From an uncultured beta proteobacterium (GTDB taxonomy: Bacteria > Pseudomonadota > Gammaproteobacteria > Burkholderiales > Burkholderiaceae), in NCBI GenBank assembly GCA_903875135.1, contig CAIQUZ010000109.1, positions 227,158 to 291,157 of the forward strand: a stretch of 64,000 nucleotides of DNA, given 5' to 3'. Positions 53,303 to 62,164 of the stretch are shown here, one piece after another (within the stretch, counting starts at the first letter, position 1; the number at the start of each line of letters is the position of its first letter). The translations under genes and the position numbers were made by a program. Under the pieces are notes generated by a model that saw only the letters and a program-made list of their open reading frames with translations, was not told the DNA's origin and searched no databases.

Positions 53303-55527
53303 ATGCCCCTACCAAAAACTCCCGCCGCAAATTCCTGATTCAAAGCACAGGTCTCGTTATAGGATTTACCGTTGGTAGCGAACTATTTGCTGACAATACG
53401 GCTCCAGATCTCCCGATTGATCTGAAGAACAATCTCAATATCAATAGTTGGCTGTACATTAACCCTGAAGGTAGTATTGATGTTTTCTCGGGAAAAGTAG
53501 AATTTGGGCAAGGTATTGCCACGGCATTTAGCCAAATTGTTGCCGATGAAATGGACGTTGATATCAAGCGTATCCATATCCTCTCTTCAACAACGGGGAT
53601 TTCTCCCAATGAAGGTGTAACCTCGGGTAGCCAGTCTGTCGAGTTTGGAGGGCTAGCATTGCGTTATGCTTGTGCACAAGCACGTGGCACGATGCTGGAA
53701 AAAGCTGCTCAATCTTTAAATGTCCCCGCCTCTGACCTCACCATCAAAGATGGCGTGATTACCGCTTCAAATGGGAAATCCGTCAACTATTGGAAACTGA
53801 CGTCGAATGAACTTCTGCAACAAAAAGCTGATGGTAAATATAAACCCAAAGCAATTTCTTCGCACCGCTATATTGGGCAATCCATCGAACGCACAGATAT
53901 ACCAGCAAAGGTATCAGGTGGCGAAGCATACGTTCAAGACATGAAACTTCCTGGTATGCTGCATGCCCGAGTGATTCATCCGCCAGCACCAAGAGCAACA
54001 CTAGTGAGTATTGATGAAGCCGCTATTAAATCCATGCCAGGAGTTATTGCACTCGTAAAAAATGGGAATTTCTTAGCCGTTGTCGCCAGTCGTGAAGAGC
54101 TAGCAGTCGAGGCTTTAAAGGCCGCTAAAAACCTCTGTCAATGGGACTTGATAAAGGATTTGCCAAGCTCAACTGCAGCATGGCTCAAATCAATGCAAGC
54201 ATTACCTAGTACTGATACGGAACACGCGGTAAAAGAAGATCTCTCTAAAAAAAATGGTCGGTATATCGGGGCTGAATTTACCAAACCCTTTACGGCTCAC
54301 GGTAGTATTGGTCCTTCATGTGCAATCGCTATCTTAAAAGATGGTATCACCACCATTTATACGCATTCACAAGGGATGTATCCACTGCGCACCGATATTG
54401 TTAAAGCACTCAATGTATCGCCCGAAAAAGTCGTCTGTATCCATAAGGAAGGCTCTGGCATGTATGGTCAAAGTGGCGCAGATGATGTCGCTTTAGACGC
54501 AGCTCTCATTGCTCGTGAAGTACCAAACCAAGCCATCCGCGTACAGTGGATGCGCGATGACGAATTTCAGTGGGAACCCTACGGCAGTGCCATGACGGTC
54601 AAAATCAGAGCCAGCTTAGACGACAAGGGCATGATTAACGATTGGAATCAAGATGTCTACAGCAATACCCATAGCACCCGCCCCGGCGAAAAAACCGGTA
54701 ATAACCTAGTCAGTAGCTGGTATATGGCGAATCCACAAAAGCCCTCGCCCGTCACCAACATTCCATTGCCGGCAGGTGGCTCTCATCGTAATGCGATTCC
54801 CTTATATAACTTTCCAAACCAGAAAATTGTGAACCATCTGGTTGAAGAAATGCCAATCCGCGTTTCTGCATTAAGAACATTAGGAGCTTATGCTAACGTG
54901 TTTGCCATCGAATCAATGATGGATATGTTAGCTAAAAAAGCCAGAATGGATCCTGTGGAGTTTCGTTTACAGCATTTACAAAATCAACGCGCGAAAGATG
55001 TCATCACCAAAGTTGCGAGTATGGCGAACTGGGTTCCAAACGAAAAACGTATCAAACGCGATGGCAAGATCATTGGCCGTGGTATTGGGTTTGCTCAATA
55101 TAAAGATTTACAAGTCTATTGCGCTGTCATCGCACAAGTCGAAATTGATGGAGCAGGCAAAGTTCGTGTGACGCACATGTGGTCTGCCGCTGATGCTGGA
55201 CTCATCATCAATCCGAACGGATTTAAGAATCAAATCGAAGGCGGACTCGTACAAACAGCGAGCTGGACGCTTTTTGAGGAAATCCAATTTAATCAAGAGA
55301 TGATTAAGACCAGTTCTTGGGGTGAGTATCCCATATTGCGGTTTGAAGATGTGCCGCAAGTTCATGTGGAACTGATTAATCGTCCCAATGAAAAATCGGT
55401 TGGCGTAGGTGAAGGTTCTCAAGGCCCCGGTGTTGGTGCAATTGCCAACGCTGTCGCCTTAGCAACGAATGGTCGTATTTATGATTTACCGATGTCACCT
55501 GCTAAAGTTAAAAAACTCTTTACCTAA
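53299..55527 (+). CDS. Tat-exported molybdopterin subunit of an IorAB-type hydroxylase
   Basis: A 742-residue catalytic subunit with a Tat signal (SRRKFLIQSTGLVIGFTVGS). Ior-type blocks follow: LYINPEGSIDVFSGKVEFGQGIATAFSQIVADEMDVD in pieces, TSGSQSVEFGG, GGEAYVQDMKLPGMLHARVIHPP, SGMYGQSGADDVALDAALIAREV, and SALRTLGAYANVFAIESMMD. The catalytic Glu lies in SVGVGEGSQGPGVGAIANAVA. Relatives oxidise N-heterocycles, aldehydes or nicotinate in the periplasm. It is followed after 11 bases by a cupin gene. The true substrate is unknown. Confidence 0.94.
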   Translation: MNAPTKNSRRKFLIQSTGLVIGFTVGSELFADNTAPDLPIDLKNNLNINSWLYINPEGSIDVFSGKVEFGQGIATAFSQIVADEMDVDIKRIHILSSTTGISPNEGVTSGSQSVEFGGLALRYACAQARGTMLEKAAQSLNVPASDLTIKDGVITASNGKSVNYWKLTSNELLQQKADGKYKPKAISSHRYIGQSIERTDIPAKVSGGEAYVQDMKLPGMLHARVIHPPAPRATLVSIDEAAIKSMPGVIALVKNGNFLAVVASREELAVEALKAAKNLCQWDLIKDLPSSTAAWLKSMQALPSTDTEHAVKEDLSKKNGRYIGAEFTKPFTAHGSIGPSCAIAILKDGITTIYTHSQGMYPLRTDIVKALNVSPEKVVCIHKEGSGMYGQSGADDVALDAALIAREVPNQAIRVQWMRDDEFQWEPYGSAMTVKIRASLDDKGMINDWNQDVYSNTHSTRPGEKTGNNLVSSWYMANPQKPSPVTNIPLPAGGSHRNAIPLYNFPNQKIVNHLVEEMPIRVSALRTLGAYANVFAIESMMDMLAKKARMDPVEFRLQHLQNQRAKDVITKVASMANWVPNEKRIKRDGKIIGRGIGFAQYKDLQVYCAVIAQVEIDGAGKVRVTHMWSAADAGLIINPNGFKNQIEGGLVQTASWTLFEEIQFNQEMIKTSSWGEYPILRFEDVPQVHVELINRPNEKSVGVGEGSQGPGVGAIANAVALATNGRIYDLPMSPAKVKKLFT

Positions 55528-55538
55528 TGGATAAATAA

Positions 55539-55826
55539 ATGACCAATTTAAATTTAGAAGAATTTACCAAAACATCGATTGAAAAAGGGTATGATGGCGT
55601 TGCTGTGCGTGAATGGGCAGCGAACTCAGTGAGTGAACTCCACACCCATGAGTTTTCAGTGCATGGCATGGTTACTCAAGGTGAAATGTGGCTCACTCGT
55701 GGCGATCATACCGATCACCTAAAGGTCGGTGATACCTTTACTATGGAAGCAGAAACACCACATTCCGAACGCTATGGCAGCGAAGGTACGACGTACTGGG
55801 CAGCTAGGAAGTTCCCGAAAATATAA
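55539..55826 (+). CDS. Cupin domain protein
   Basis: A 95-residue single-domain cupin. Metal ligands are expected from ELHTHEFSVHGMVTQGEMWLTRG in parts (His-x-His plus a Glu) and from ETPHSERYG in the second cupin motif. AAATAAATG precedes it with little ribosome-site character, so translation may be coupled to the upstream hydroxylase gene (11-base gap). Small cupins in catabolic clusters can be dioxygenases, isomerases or ligand sensors; no specific function can be assigned. Confidence 0.85.
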   Translation: MTNLNLEEFTKTSIEKGYDGVAVREWAANSVSELHTHEFSVHGMVTQGEMWLTRGDHTDHLKVGDTFTMEAETPHSERYGSEGTTYWAARKFPKI

Positions 55827-55854
55827 GCGCACCATTGTTTTCTATAATGGGGGC

Positions 55855-56385
55855 ATGAAATCACTCCATTATCATTTTTGGTCGCTTTTACCAAAGCTTC
55901 TCGTTGTCTCCTGCCTGACGGTTGTAATATCCCCCGCTCTTGCAAAACTTAATCTTGGCGACCCACTACCGACCATCTCGGGGAAATTATTCAATAACAC
56001 TAGCTTTTCTTCCAAAGAGTGGCAAGGTAAAGTAATCATCATTAACTTTTGGGCTAGTTGGTGTGAACCTTGTAAAGAAGAACTCCCCCTCTTACAGTCG
56101 TTTTATCAAACCTATCACGCGCAAGGTCTAGAGATATTAACCATTAGTATGGATAAATCTGCGGATATGGCGATGGCTAAAAAGATGATTGGCACATACC
56201 CATTTTCTAATGCGTTCAAAGAAGATCTTTCACTACAAGAGTTCGGGCGGATTTGGCGAATTCCCAGTACCTTCATCATTAATCGACAAGGTATGATTGT
56301 CAAAGACGGTCTCAAAGGAGAACCTTTGGTGAATGAATCTTTACTACACCAAGTGGTTCTTCCACTCATAGAACATCAAAAATAA
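55855..56385 (+). CDS. TlpA-like thioredoxin-fold thiol oxidoreductase
   Basis: A 176-residue protein with a signal or anchor (LLPKLLVVSCLTVVISPALA) and a TlpA/ResA-type thioredoxin fold. The active site WASWCEPCKEE places Cys70 and Cys73, and IPSTFIINRQG holds the cis-proline. I start at the ATG at 55855, because an upstream in-frame ATG would overlap the cupin gene and add sequence with no family character. It reduces periplasmic disulfides, for example of apocytochromes or metal-binding proteins. It converges on the outer-membrane-type gene with adjacent stop codons. Confidence 0.9.
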   Translation: MKSLHYHFWSLLPKLLVVSCLTVVISPALAKLNLGDPLPTISGKLFNNTSFSSKEWQGKVIIINFWASWCEPCKEELPLLQSFYQTYHAQGLEILTISMDKSADMAMAKKMIGTYPFSNAFKEDLSLQEFGRIWRIPSTFIINRQGMIVKDGLKGEPLVNESLLHQVVLPLIEHQK

Positions 56386-57378
56386 TTAAAAACTGATTCT
56401 TGCTCCAACCGAAAAGATGAACGATGGTGTTAATTGAATACCGTTCACATTTTGATAAATAGGTATCTGAATATTTGAGTAAATCGTGGTTCTCTCACTG
56501 ACTGGAAATATCGCACCTGGGGTTAAATAGACCAAAGTTCCTCCTGTGGCATAGCTGTCTGCAGCGACACCTGAGTCGGTATTGACAATTCGTGTATTCA
56601 CTTGCAAGGTTGGTTTTATCCAATCGTAATTTTCATAACGTACCCCAGCATTGATATTTAATCCATCACCAGGTCTATAAGATCCACCTGCCATATTCGA
56701 TGAATTCAACGCTCGTTGATATAAAGCTTGCCCAAAATAACCCCAATCATCACTCCAATTGTTATGGTAATAGACACCCAGAATGATGTCCGTGGTTCCT
56801 GTCCCCAGTTGTAACCCAGGATCAACAACGGTAGAGCCATCATTTGCTAATTGACTCGTCTGACCAGTGGGCATTTTCAATCCAAGCTGCACACCAAAGT
56901 TCTTTTGTTCAGAAAATCCGTAGTAACGACCAATGAGTCGAATATCACCCACACCAGACGCTTGCGAACTATAAGCGCTCGATCCTGGAGTAACTCCATC
57001 CGGTGAATCAGTACCCAAAGTCAGATGGTCCCGACTGAGGTACGGGACGAGTAAACTAACTCCCCAAGATTCTCCATTGTTATAGTCGATAGTTGCTGTA
57101 ATAGTTTGACTTTTAGTGTACTTTTCTACTTCTGCATTTGCATTGGTTTGTGTATTGATGGAACTGGCTGCAACCACTGGAGAAATCTTGTTCGTTCCCG
57201 ACCATAATTGATTTTGATTCAAATAGTCATACCGCAAATCAAGACTCCAACCAGCTTGGGTGGATAAGCCTTGTGTACCCCAATCAGCATTTAAACTACA
57301 ACCACAACTCGCACAGGCTAATACCTGCTCCATAAAAACAAGAAAAAATAAACTCGATACAAAGCGTAAAAATTTCAT
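56386..57378 (-). CDS. Putative outer-membrane beta-barrel protein with cysteine-rich N-terminus
   Basis: A 330-residue exported protein. GGAGG five bases before the ATG at 57378 fixes the start. After the signal peptide (FVSSLFFLVFMEQVLA) comes CASCGCSLNADWGTQG, a CxxCxC motif, then alternating aromatic strands (SLDLRYDYLNQ, FGVQLGLKMPTGQTS, IILGVYYHNNWSDDWGYFG) and a terminal Phe (FSVGARISF), all typical of an outer-membrane barrel. It resembles proteins annotated as transporters near DUF2946 and TlpA genes, possibly in metal (copper) handling. Function not established. Confidence 0.8.
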   Translation of the reverse strand: MKFLRFVSSLFFLVFMEQVLACASCGCSLNADWGTQGLSTQAGWSLDLRYDYLNQNQLWSGTNKISPVVAASSINTQTNANAEVEKYTKSQTITATIDYNNGESWGVSLLVPYLSRDHLTLGTDSPDGVTPGSSAYSSQASGVGDIRLIGRYYGFSEQKNFGVQLGLKMPTGQTSQLANDGSTVVDPGLQLGTGTTDIILGVYYHNNWSDDWGYFGQALYQRALNSSNMAGGSYRPGDGLNINAGVRYENYDWIKPTLQVNTRIVNTDSGVAADSYATGGTLVYLTPGAIFPVSERTTIYSNIQIPIYQNVNGIQLTPSFIFSVGARISF

Positions 57379-57425
57379 AACAACCTCCAAAAAATTGAAC
57401 AATCCCTTTAGGGAAACATCAAGAA

Positions 57426-57827
57426 TTAATTTGAAGCTTGCGGAGGTCCCCGCGACGGGGTAGATAACCAGCTAAACAGTGGTTGTGGTGATTGATAAAA
57501 TAAAGCCGGAAACTTTACCAAGGGGGTTTCACTAAGAAAGATAAATGGCTGAGTGTTGACAAGATCTTGCGAAAAATTAGCGCAACATAATTGACAATGG
57601 GATTGACTTGTCAATTCTTTGGGGCTCTCAGGACTACCTAGACTCACTTTTACCTGATCCTTATGCCCACTGACCGAACAAATCTCCATGGTCAACCAGC
57701 CGTCTTCTGAGACCAACATCGATGCAAAAGTTGGAGCAACGATCAAGAATACAAAGCTGAATAGCACCAATCCATTTAAAACACAGGTTTTGAGTGATTG
57801 ATATGGATGTTTTCTGTACCGGAACAT
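57426..57827 (-). CDS. DUF2946-like small membrane/secreted protein
   Basis: A 133-residue protein starting at the ATG at 57827, with GGAGGG about 12 bases upstream; an ATG 96 bases further upstream would add unlikely sequence. One hydrophobic segment (CVLNGLVLFSFVFLIVAPTFA) acts as signal or anchor. The outer part has EICSVSGHK and SHCQLCCANF, with several Cys and His, and ends PSRGPPQAS; this Cys/His-plus-RGPP layout fits DUF2946. Such proteins occur next to copper-related genes. It precedes the barrel gene by 47 bases on the same strand. Confidence 0.72.
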   Translation of the reverse strand: MFRYRKHPYQSLKTCVLNGLVLFSFVFLIVAPTFASMLVSEDGWLTMEICSVSGHKDQVKVSLGSPESPKELTSQSHCQLCCANFSQDLVNTQPFIFLSETPLVKFPALFYQSPQPLFSWLSTPSRGPPQASN

Positions 57828-57951
57828 TCGAAAATTATACCCTCCAAAATCATGATTCCTTTGCTGCAAAGCTCTTATAGCCACTGACAAATAAATCAAG
57901 TATGATAATTTAAAACAATGCACTAGAACATATCAAAGGATTAACCAACTC

Positions 57952-58860
57952 ATGAAACGCCATTACTTCCATCTATCTTCTGCCATTCTGGTCCTGATCG
58001 GCTGTTTAAGTCCACTGGCTCAGGCGGCAGGTACACTGGACAAAATCAACAACTCGAAAACGATCGTCATGGGGGTGAGAGACTCCTCAGGTGCTCTCTC
58101 GTACACTTTAGGTGATGGAAAATACACGGGCTTTCATGTCGAAATCTGTCGTAAAGTGATTCAGGATTTGGAAAAACGACTTAAAACTTCTATCAAGATT
58201 GAATATCAATCAGTCACCTCGCAAAACCGGTTACCTTTAGTACAAAACGGTACTGTCGATATTGAATGCGGATCCACGACAAACAACGCCACTCGGCAAA
58301 AAGATGTTGCCTTTGCGGTGACAACCTATGTGGAAGAAGTGAGAATTGCCGTAAGAGCTGACTCCAATATTAATTCGATTACGCAACTAGCCAATAAAAA
58401 AGTAGCCACAACAACGGGCACGACTTCCGTTCAATTACTCCGTAAGAATGAGCGTGCCAATGGCATTAACTTTGAAGAGATCTTCGGCAAAGATCACGCA
58501 GATAGTTTTTTACTTTTAGAGTCCGGCAGAGCTGACGCTTTTGTGATGGATGGCTCCATCCTTGCCGGCAATATTGCCAATGCAAAAAATCCTAAAGATT
58601 TTAAGATTGTTGGTGAAGTGTTAAGCGTTGAACCGATTGCTATCATGATTCGTAAAGATGACCCAGAGTTTAAAGCCGCCGTTGATGGCACCATCAAAGA
58701 GATGATGAAAGATGGCAGTATTGCGAAGATGTATAAACAATGGTTCCTAGAACCTATTCCTCCTAAGGGGAATCGAGTCGGATTAGAGCTGTCTGAAAAC
58801 ACTAAAAATGCTTGGGCTAACCCCAACGATAAACCCGCTGAAGACTACGCCAAAAAATAA
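57952..58860 (+). CDS. gltI: Glutamate/aspartate-type amino acid ABC binding protein
   Basis: A 302-residue polar-amino-acid binding protein (SBP_bac_3). The signal peptide ends at AQAAG. Family segments are IVMGVRDSSGALSYTLGDGKYTGFHVEIC in parts, IKIEYQSVTSQNRLPLVQNGTVDIECGSTTNN and KKVATTTGTTSVQLLRK, the last close to GltI. It delivers acidic amino acids to the permease-ATPase genes that follow. It is the first gene of the gltIJKL-type operon. Confidence 0.93.
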   Translation: MKRHYFHLSSAILVLIGCLSPLAQAAGTLDKINNSKTIVMGVRDSSGALSYTLGDGKYTGFHVEICRKVIQDLEKRLKTSIKIEYQSVTSQNRLPLVQNGTVDIECGSTTNNATRQKDVAFAVTTYVEEVRIAVRADSNINSITQLANKKVATTTGTTSVQLLRKNERANGINFEEIFGKDHADSFLLLESGRADAFVMDGSILAGNIANAKNPKDFKIVGEVLSVEPIAIMIRKDDPEFKAAVDGTIKEMMKDGSIAKMYKQWFLEPIPPKGNRVGLELSENTKNAWANPNDKPAEDYAKK

Positions 58861-58880
58861 TCTCCGACATGGCGTAACTC

Positions 58881-59672
58881 ATGTCTCTTGATCTTCATAT
58901 TTTTTGTAAAAGCACCTATGCGGAGGAGTACTCCCCAAGATGTTTTGGGGATCACTTTATGTTTGGCGCAACGCCTAGTGACCCAACCTACTTGGATTGG
59001 TTGTTAACTGCTTGGGGATGGACCGCTGCCGTATCTAGCCTAGCACTCATCATTGCTCTGGTCATGGGGATTTTGATGGGTACCCTTCGCACACTTCCAA
59101 AAGAATCTCTTCCTTATAAGGCCATCACTTTGCTCGCGAATAGTTGGGTAGAGCTGTTTCGTAATATTCCCGTTTTAGTTCAAATCTTCTTGTGGTATCA
59201 CGTGATACCTATCCTCATTCCTGCTTTAAAAAATGTCCCTTCCTTTTTACTCGTGAGTCTTGCCCTAGGATTTTTTACCTCAGCACGTATTGCAGAGCAA
59301 GTGAAGTCAGGTATATTTTCACTTCCTAAAGGACAAAGTTACGCGGCACTATCTCTGGGCATGACGAGGCTACAAACCTATCGCTTTGTGATTCTGCCAA
59401 TGGCGCTGCGCATTATCATCCCTCCGCTAACTTCGGAATGTATGAATATCGTCAAAAACTCTTCTGTCGCTTTTGCAGTTTCCGTATCAGAATTGACCCT
59501 CTTTGCCATGCAAACCCAAGAAGAAACATCTAGAGGTATTGAGATGTATTTGGCCGTCACCATCCTATATATCACTACCGCCTTTACAGTCAACCGAGTG
59601 ATGGCCATGATCGAGAAAAAAGCTAGCATCCCAGGATTTACAGCATCAACCAATCCATCAGGCGGTCACTGA
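58881..59672 (+). CDS. gltJ: Glutamate/aspartate-type ABC permease (GltJ-like)
   Basis: A 263-residue inner-membrane permease. The long hydrophilic N-terminus ending TYLDWLLTAWGWTAAVSSLALIIAL is GltJ-like. Five hydrophobic segments and the HisMQ coupling loop ALSLGMTRLQTYRFVILPMALRIIIPPLTSE follow, with ELFRNIPVLVQIFLWY upstream of it. Its stop overlaps the gltK start (TGATG), so the two permeases are translationally coupled. Confidence 0.94.
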   Translation: MSLDLHIFCKSTYAEEYSPRCFGDHFMFGATPSDPTYLDWLLTAWGWTAAVSSLALIIALVMGILMGTLRTLPKESLPYKAITLLANSWVELFRNIPVLVQIFLWYHVIPILIPALKNVPSFLLVSLALGFFTSARIAEQVKSGIFSLPKGQSYAALSLGMTRLQTYRFVILPMALRIIIPPLTSECMNIVKNSSVAFAVSVSELTLFAMQTQEETSRGIEMYLAVTILYITTAFTVNRVMAMIEKKASIPGFTASTNPSGGH

Positions 59673-60337
59673 TGAATTTAGATCTCTCTTTTTATAACTG
59701 GGAACTTTTTCACAACTTCATCCTCAAGGGACTGATCTTTAGTGTTCAACTCACTTTTTTTGCTACTTTAGGGGGAATATTTTTTGGTACGGTTTTAGCA
59801 TTACTACGTTTATCAAAAAGTCCTTTACTCAGCGTTCCAGCGAGTTGGTATGTCAATCTTATGCGTTCTATTCCGCTGGTAATGGTGATTTTATGGTTCT
59901 TTCTGCTGATGCCGAGTATTATAGGACGCTCTATCGGCGCTGAACTATCTGCCTACATTACCTTCATCGCTTTTGAAGCAGCGTTTTTTTGTGAGATCAT
60001 CCGTGCCGGTATTAACTCCGTTTCGCAAGGACAAAATAACGCAGCATTCGCTTTAGGAATGACTTACCGTCAAAATATGAGTCTCATCATTCTGCCTCAG
60101 GCATTTCGCAATATGATCCCAGTCCTCATGACCCAAACCATTATTTTGTTTCAAGACACATCTCTGGTCTACGCCATTGGCGCCTATGACTTACTGAAGG
60201 GATTTGAAGTATCTGGCAAAAACTACGGACGTCCCATTGAAAGTTATTTACTCGCTGCAGTTGTTTACTTTCTCATTTGCTTTACCTTGTCAACAGTCGT
60301 CAAAAAAATACAAGCGCGCGTTGCCATCATTCGTTAA
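59672..60337 (+). CDS. gltK: Glutamate/aspartate-type ABC permease (GltK-like)
   Basis: A 221-residue permease, partner of GltJ. The N-terminal FILKGLIFSVQLTFFATLGGIFFG, MRSIPLVMVILWFFLLMP and the coupling loop FALGMTYRQNMSLIILPQAFRNMIPVLMTQ are conserved HisMQ-family blocks. QDTSLVYAIGAYDLL is typical of GltK. About five membrane segments are evident. The ATPase gene follows after 21 bases. Confidence 0.94.
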   Translation: MNLDLSFYNWELFHNFILKGLIFSVQLTFFATLGGIFFGTVLALLRLSKSPLLSVPASWYVNLMRSIPLVMVILWFFLLMPSIIGRSIGAELSAYITFIAFEAAFFCEIIRAGINSVSQGQNNAAFALGMTYRQNMSLIILPQAFRNMIPVLMTQTIILFQDTSLVYAIGAYDLLKGFEVSGKNYGRPIESYLLAAVVYFLICFTLSTVVKKIQARVAIIR

Positions 60338-60358
60338 ATCGACCGAAAGCCAATCCAT

Positions 60359-61099
60359 ATGCCCCTCATCGAACTTCATCATGTCAATAAATGGTATGCC
60401 CAATTTCAAGTTCTCACTGATTGCTCGATGAATGTGACTGCCGGGGAAGTGGTCGTCGTTTGTGGACCTTCTGGATCTGGAAAATCGACACTCATCAAAA
60501 CCATCAATGGTTTAGAAGCTATCCAATCTGGAGAAATTCAGGTGGATGGTATCTCTCTCCAAGATCGTCAAACCAACTTACCGCTCCTGCGGTCTAAAGT
60601 TGGTATGGTATTTCAGAACTTTGAATTGTTTCCCCATTTGTCCGTAATAGAGAATTTAACTATAGCTCAAATTCAAGTGTTAAAAAGATCGCCGAGTGAT
60701 GCAATCAAACAAGGGCTTCATTATCTAGAGCGAGTTGGCTTGATGTCCCAAAAGGATAAGTTTCCCGGACAGTTGTCTGGGGGTCAACAACAACGAGTCG
60801 CCATTGCCAGAGCACTGTGTATGGATCCGAAAGTGATGTTGTTTGATGAACCTACCTCAGCATTAGATCCTGAAATGGTTGGCGAAGTTCTCGAAGTTAT
60901 GATTCAATTAGCGCATGATGGGATGACCATGGTCTGCGTTACCCATGAAATGGGTTTTGCCCAAAAAGTAGGCAGTCGCGTCATTTTTATGGATCAAGGA
61001 AAAATTGTTGAAGACTGTTCAACGCAAGAATTCTTTGGCTATTCCTATCAAAAAAGTGATCGCGCTGTAGAATTTTTATCAAAAATTATTCCTCTTTAG
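60359..61099 (+). CDS. gltL: Glutamate/aspartate-type ABC ATPase (GltL-like)
   Basis: A 246-residue ATPase. Walker [10 protein letters not shown] near residues 35-43, signature [15 protein letters not shown] near 134-148 and Walker [13 protein letters not shown] near 155-166 are all canonical, and the Q-loop reads [14 protein letters not shown] as in amino-acid importers. It closes the gltIJKL-type operon. No terminator hairpin could be found after it. Confidence 0.95.
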   Translation: MPLIELHHVNKWYAQFQVLTDCSMNVTAGEVVVVCGPSGSGKSTLIKTINGLEAIQSGEIQVDGISLQDRQTNLPLLRSKVGMVFQNFELFPHLSVIENLTIAQIQVLKRSPSDAIKQGLHYLERVGLMSQKDKFPGQLSGGQQQRVAIARALCMDPKVMLFDEPTSALDPEMVGEVLEVMIQLAHDGMTMVCVTHEMGFAQKVGSRVIFMDQGKIVEDCSTQEFFGYSYQKSDRAVEFLSKIIPL

Positions 61100-61296
61100 C
61101 AAAAACAAATTCATCTTTATTTTAATTATTTATTTCATTACTGATTTTTTCTCACCTGAAACTTGTTTTCAACTCGCTTGTATCACTCTCACAATACAAT
61201 AACAAATATCGTTCGATATTAATAACTGCGTCATCTTTTCTTCATAAGATTGTATTAAAGTTTTATACAATCTCCAACTTTAAAGTAATTTTCTAT
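61100..61296. promoter_or_regulatory. Promoter region of the STAS/HATPase/SpoIIE genes with duplicated inverted repeats
   Basis: The 197-base AT-rich gap holds two copies of the same inverted repeat: TTGTAT-N10-ATACAA at 61178-61199 and TTGTAT-N9-ATACAA at 61250-61270, about 72 bases apart. The second sits inside GATTGTAT/ATACAATC (61248-61272), 24 bases before the STAS start. Between them AATATCG-TT-CGATATT (61205-61220) forms another palindrome. The layout suggests a regulator binding two sites; the regulator is unknown. Confidence 0.5.
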
Positions 61297-61641
61297 ATGG
61301 CTATTGATTTAAATTACGACACCCTTTCCAATGGAATAACATTAGTGAATCTCACTGGGACCATGGACGCTCCAGGAGCGCAAGCAATTGATCAAGGGTT
61401 TAATGCGATTTCATTAAGTTACGACAAAATTATTGTGAACTTTGAAAAAGTTGACTACCTTGCATCTATGGGAATCAGAACCATTATTATGGGGGCGAAA
61501 GCAGTTCAAAGAAGAAATGGTAAGTTAGTCATCTTAAAAGCTTCTCTAGATGTTGTAAAAGTATTATCTGAAAGTGGTGTTGATTCTCTTATCCCTATGT
61601 TTCAAGACTATGAGACAGCAGTGAAGATGGTACTCAAATAA
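61297..61641 (+). CDS. STAS-domain anti-sigma factor antagonist
   Basis: A 114-residue single STAS domain (RsbV/SpoIIAA type). NGITLVNLTGTMDAPGAQAI forms the first strand-loop, and FEKVDYLASMGIRTIIMGAK holds Ser57 at the site normally phosphorylated by the partner kinase. It should cycle between phosphorylated and free forms set by the kinase and the phosphatase encoded next. No sigma factor is encoded nearby, so the output may be another partner. Confidence 0.93.
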   Translation: MAIDLNYDTLSNGITLVNLTGTMDAPGAQAIDQGFNAISLSYDKIIVNFEKVDYLASMGIRTIIMGAKAVQRRNGKLVILKASLDVVKVLSESGVDSLIPMFQDYETAVKMVLK

Positions 61642-61672
61642 ACGTTTAACTTTATCAATGACTTGACCAATC

Positions 61673-62098
61673 ATGACTAATAAAATTACCGTTCAAGGCA
61701 AGTTAGAAAAGCTACTGGATATTCACCAGTGGCTAGAGTCGATTGCTCTTCAAGATGATTTACCTACCTCATCACTCTATGCAATGAAACTATGTTGTGA
61801 AGAATCATTTATGAACATTGTTATGCATTCATATGATTCTAAAAATACCTCTATGAATGAAGTAGACCAAATCATTTTTCTGCAAATGGATCGGTTCCCC
61901 AATAATCTTCAACTACTCATCGAAGATAATGGCCCTTTATTTAACCCTCTAGAAAAAAAAGAAACTGATCAGCCGAAGGACTTAATGGACGCTCAAATTG
62001 GTGGACTCGGAATTTCTTTAATGAAGACATTTTGTAACAACATTCGTTATGAACCTAAAAATTCAGGCAACCGCCTGATTTTTCAGTTTAGTATTTAA
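61673..62098 (+). CDS. HATPase-domain serine kinase (RsbW/SpoIIAB-like)
   Basis: A 141-residue GHKL ATPase. The N-box is in KLCCEESFMNIVMHSYDS (Glu and Asn for magnesium and ATP), the G1 box in LLIEDNGPLFNPL and the G2 box in IGGLGISLMKTF. It has the length of RsbW-type kinases and should phosphorylate the STAS protein encoded 31 bases upstream. Several such proteins control signalling outputs rather than sigma factors in beta- and gammaproteobacteria. Confidence 0.92.
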   Translation: MTNKITVQGKLEKLLDIHQWLESIALQDDLPTSSLYAMKLCCEESFMNIVMHSYDSKNTSMNEVDQIIFLQMDRFPNNLQLLIEDNGPLFNPLEKKETDQPKDLMDAQIGGLGISLMKTFCNNIRYEPKNSGNRLIFQFSI

Positions 62099-62164
62099 CG
62101 ACTGACTTCTTTATCTATGATTCAATAATGATTTTTATAAATAAAATGGTGATATTTTCGTCCA

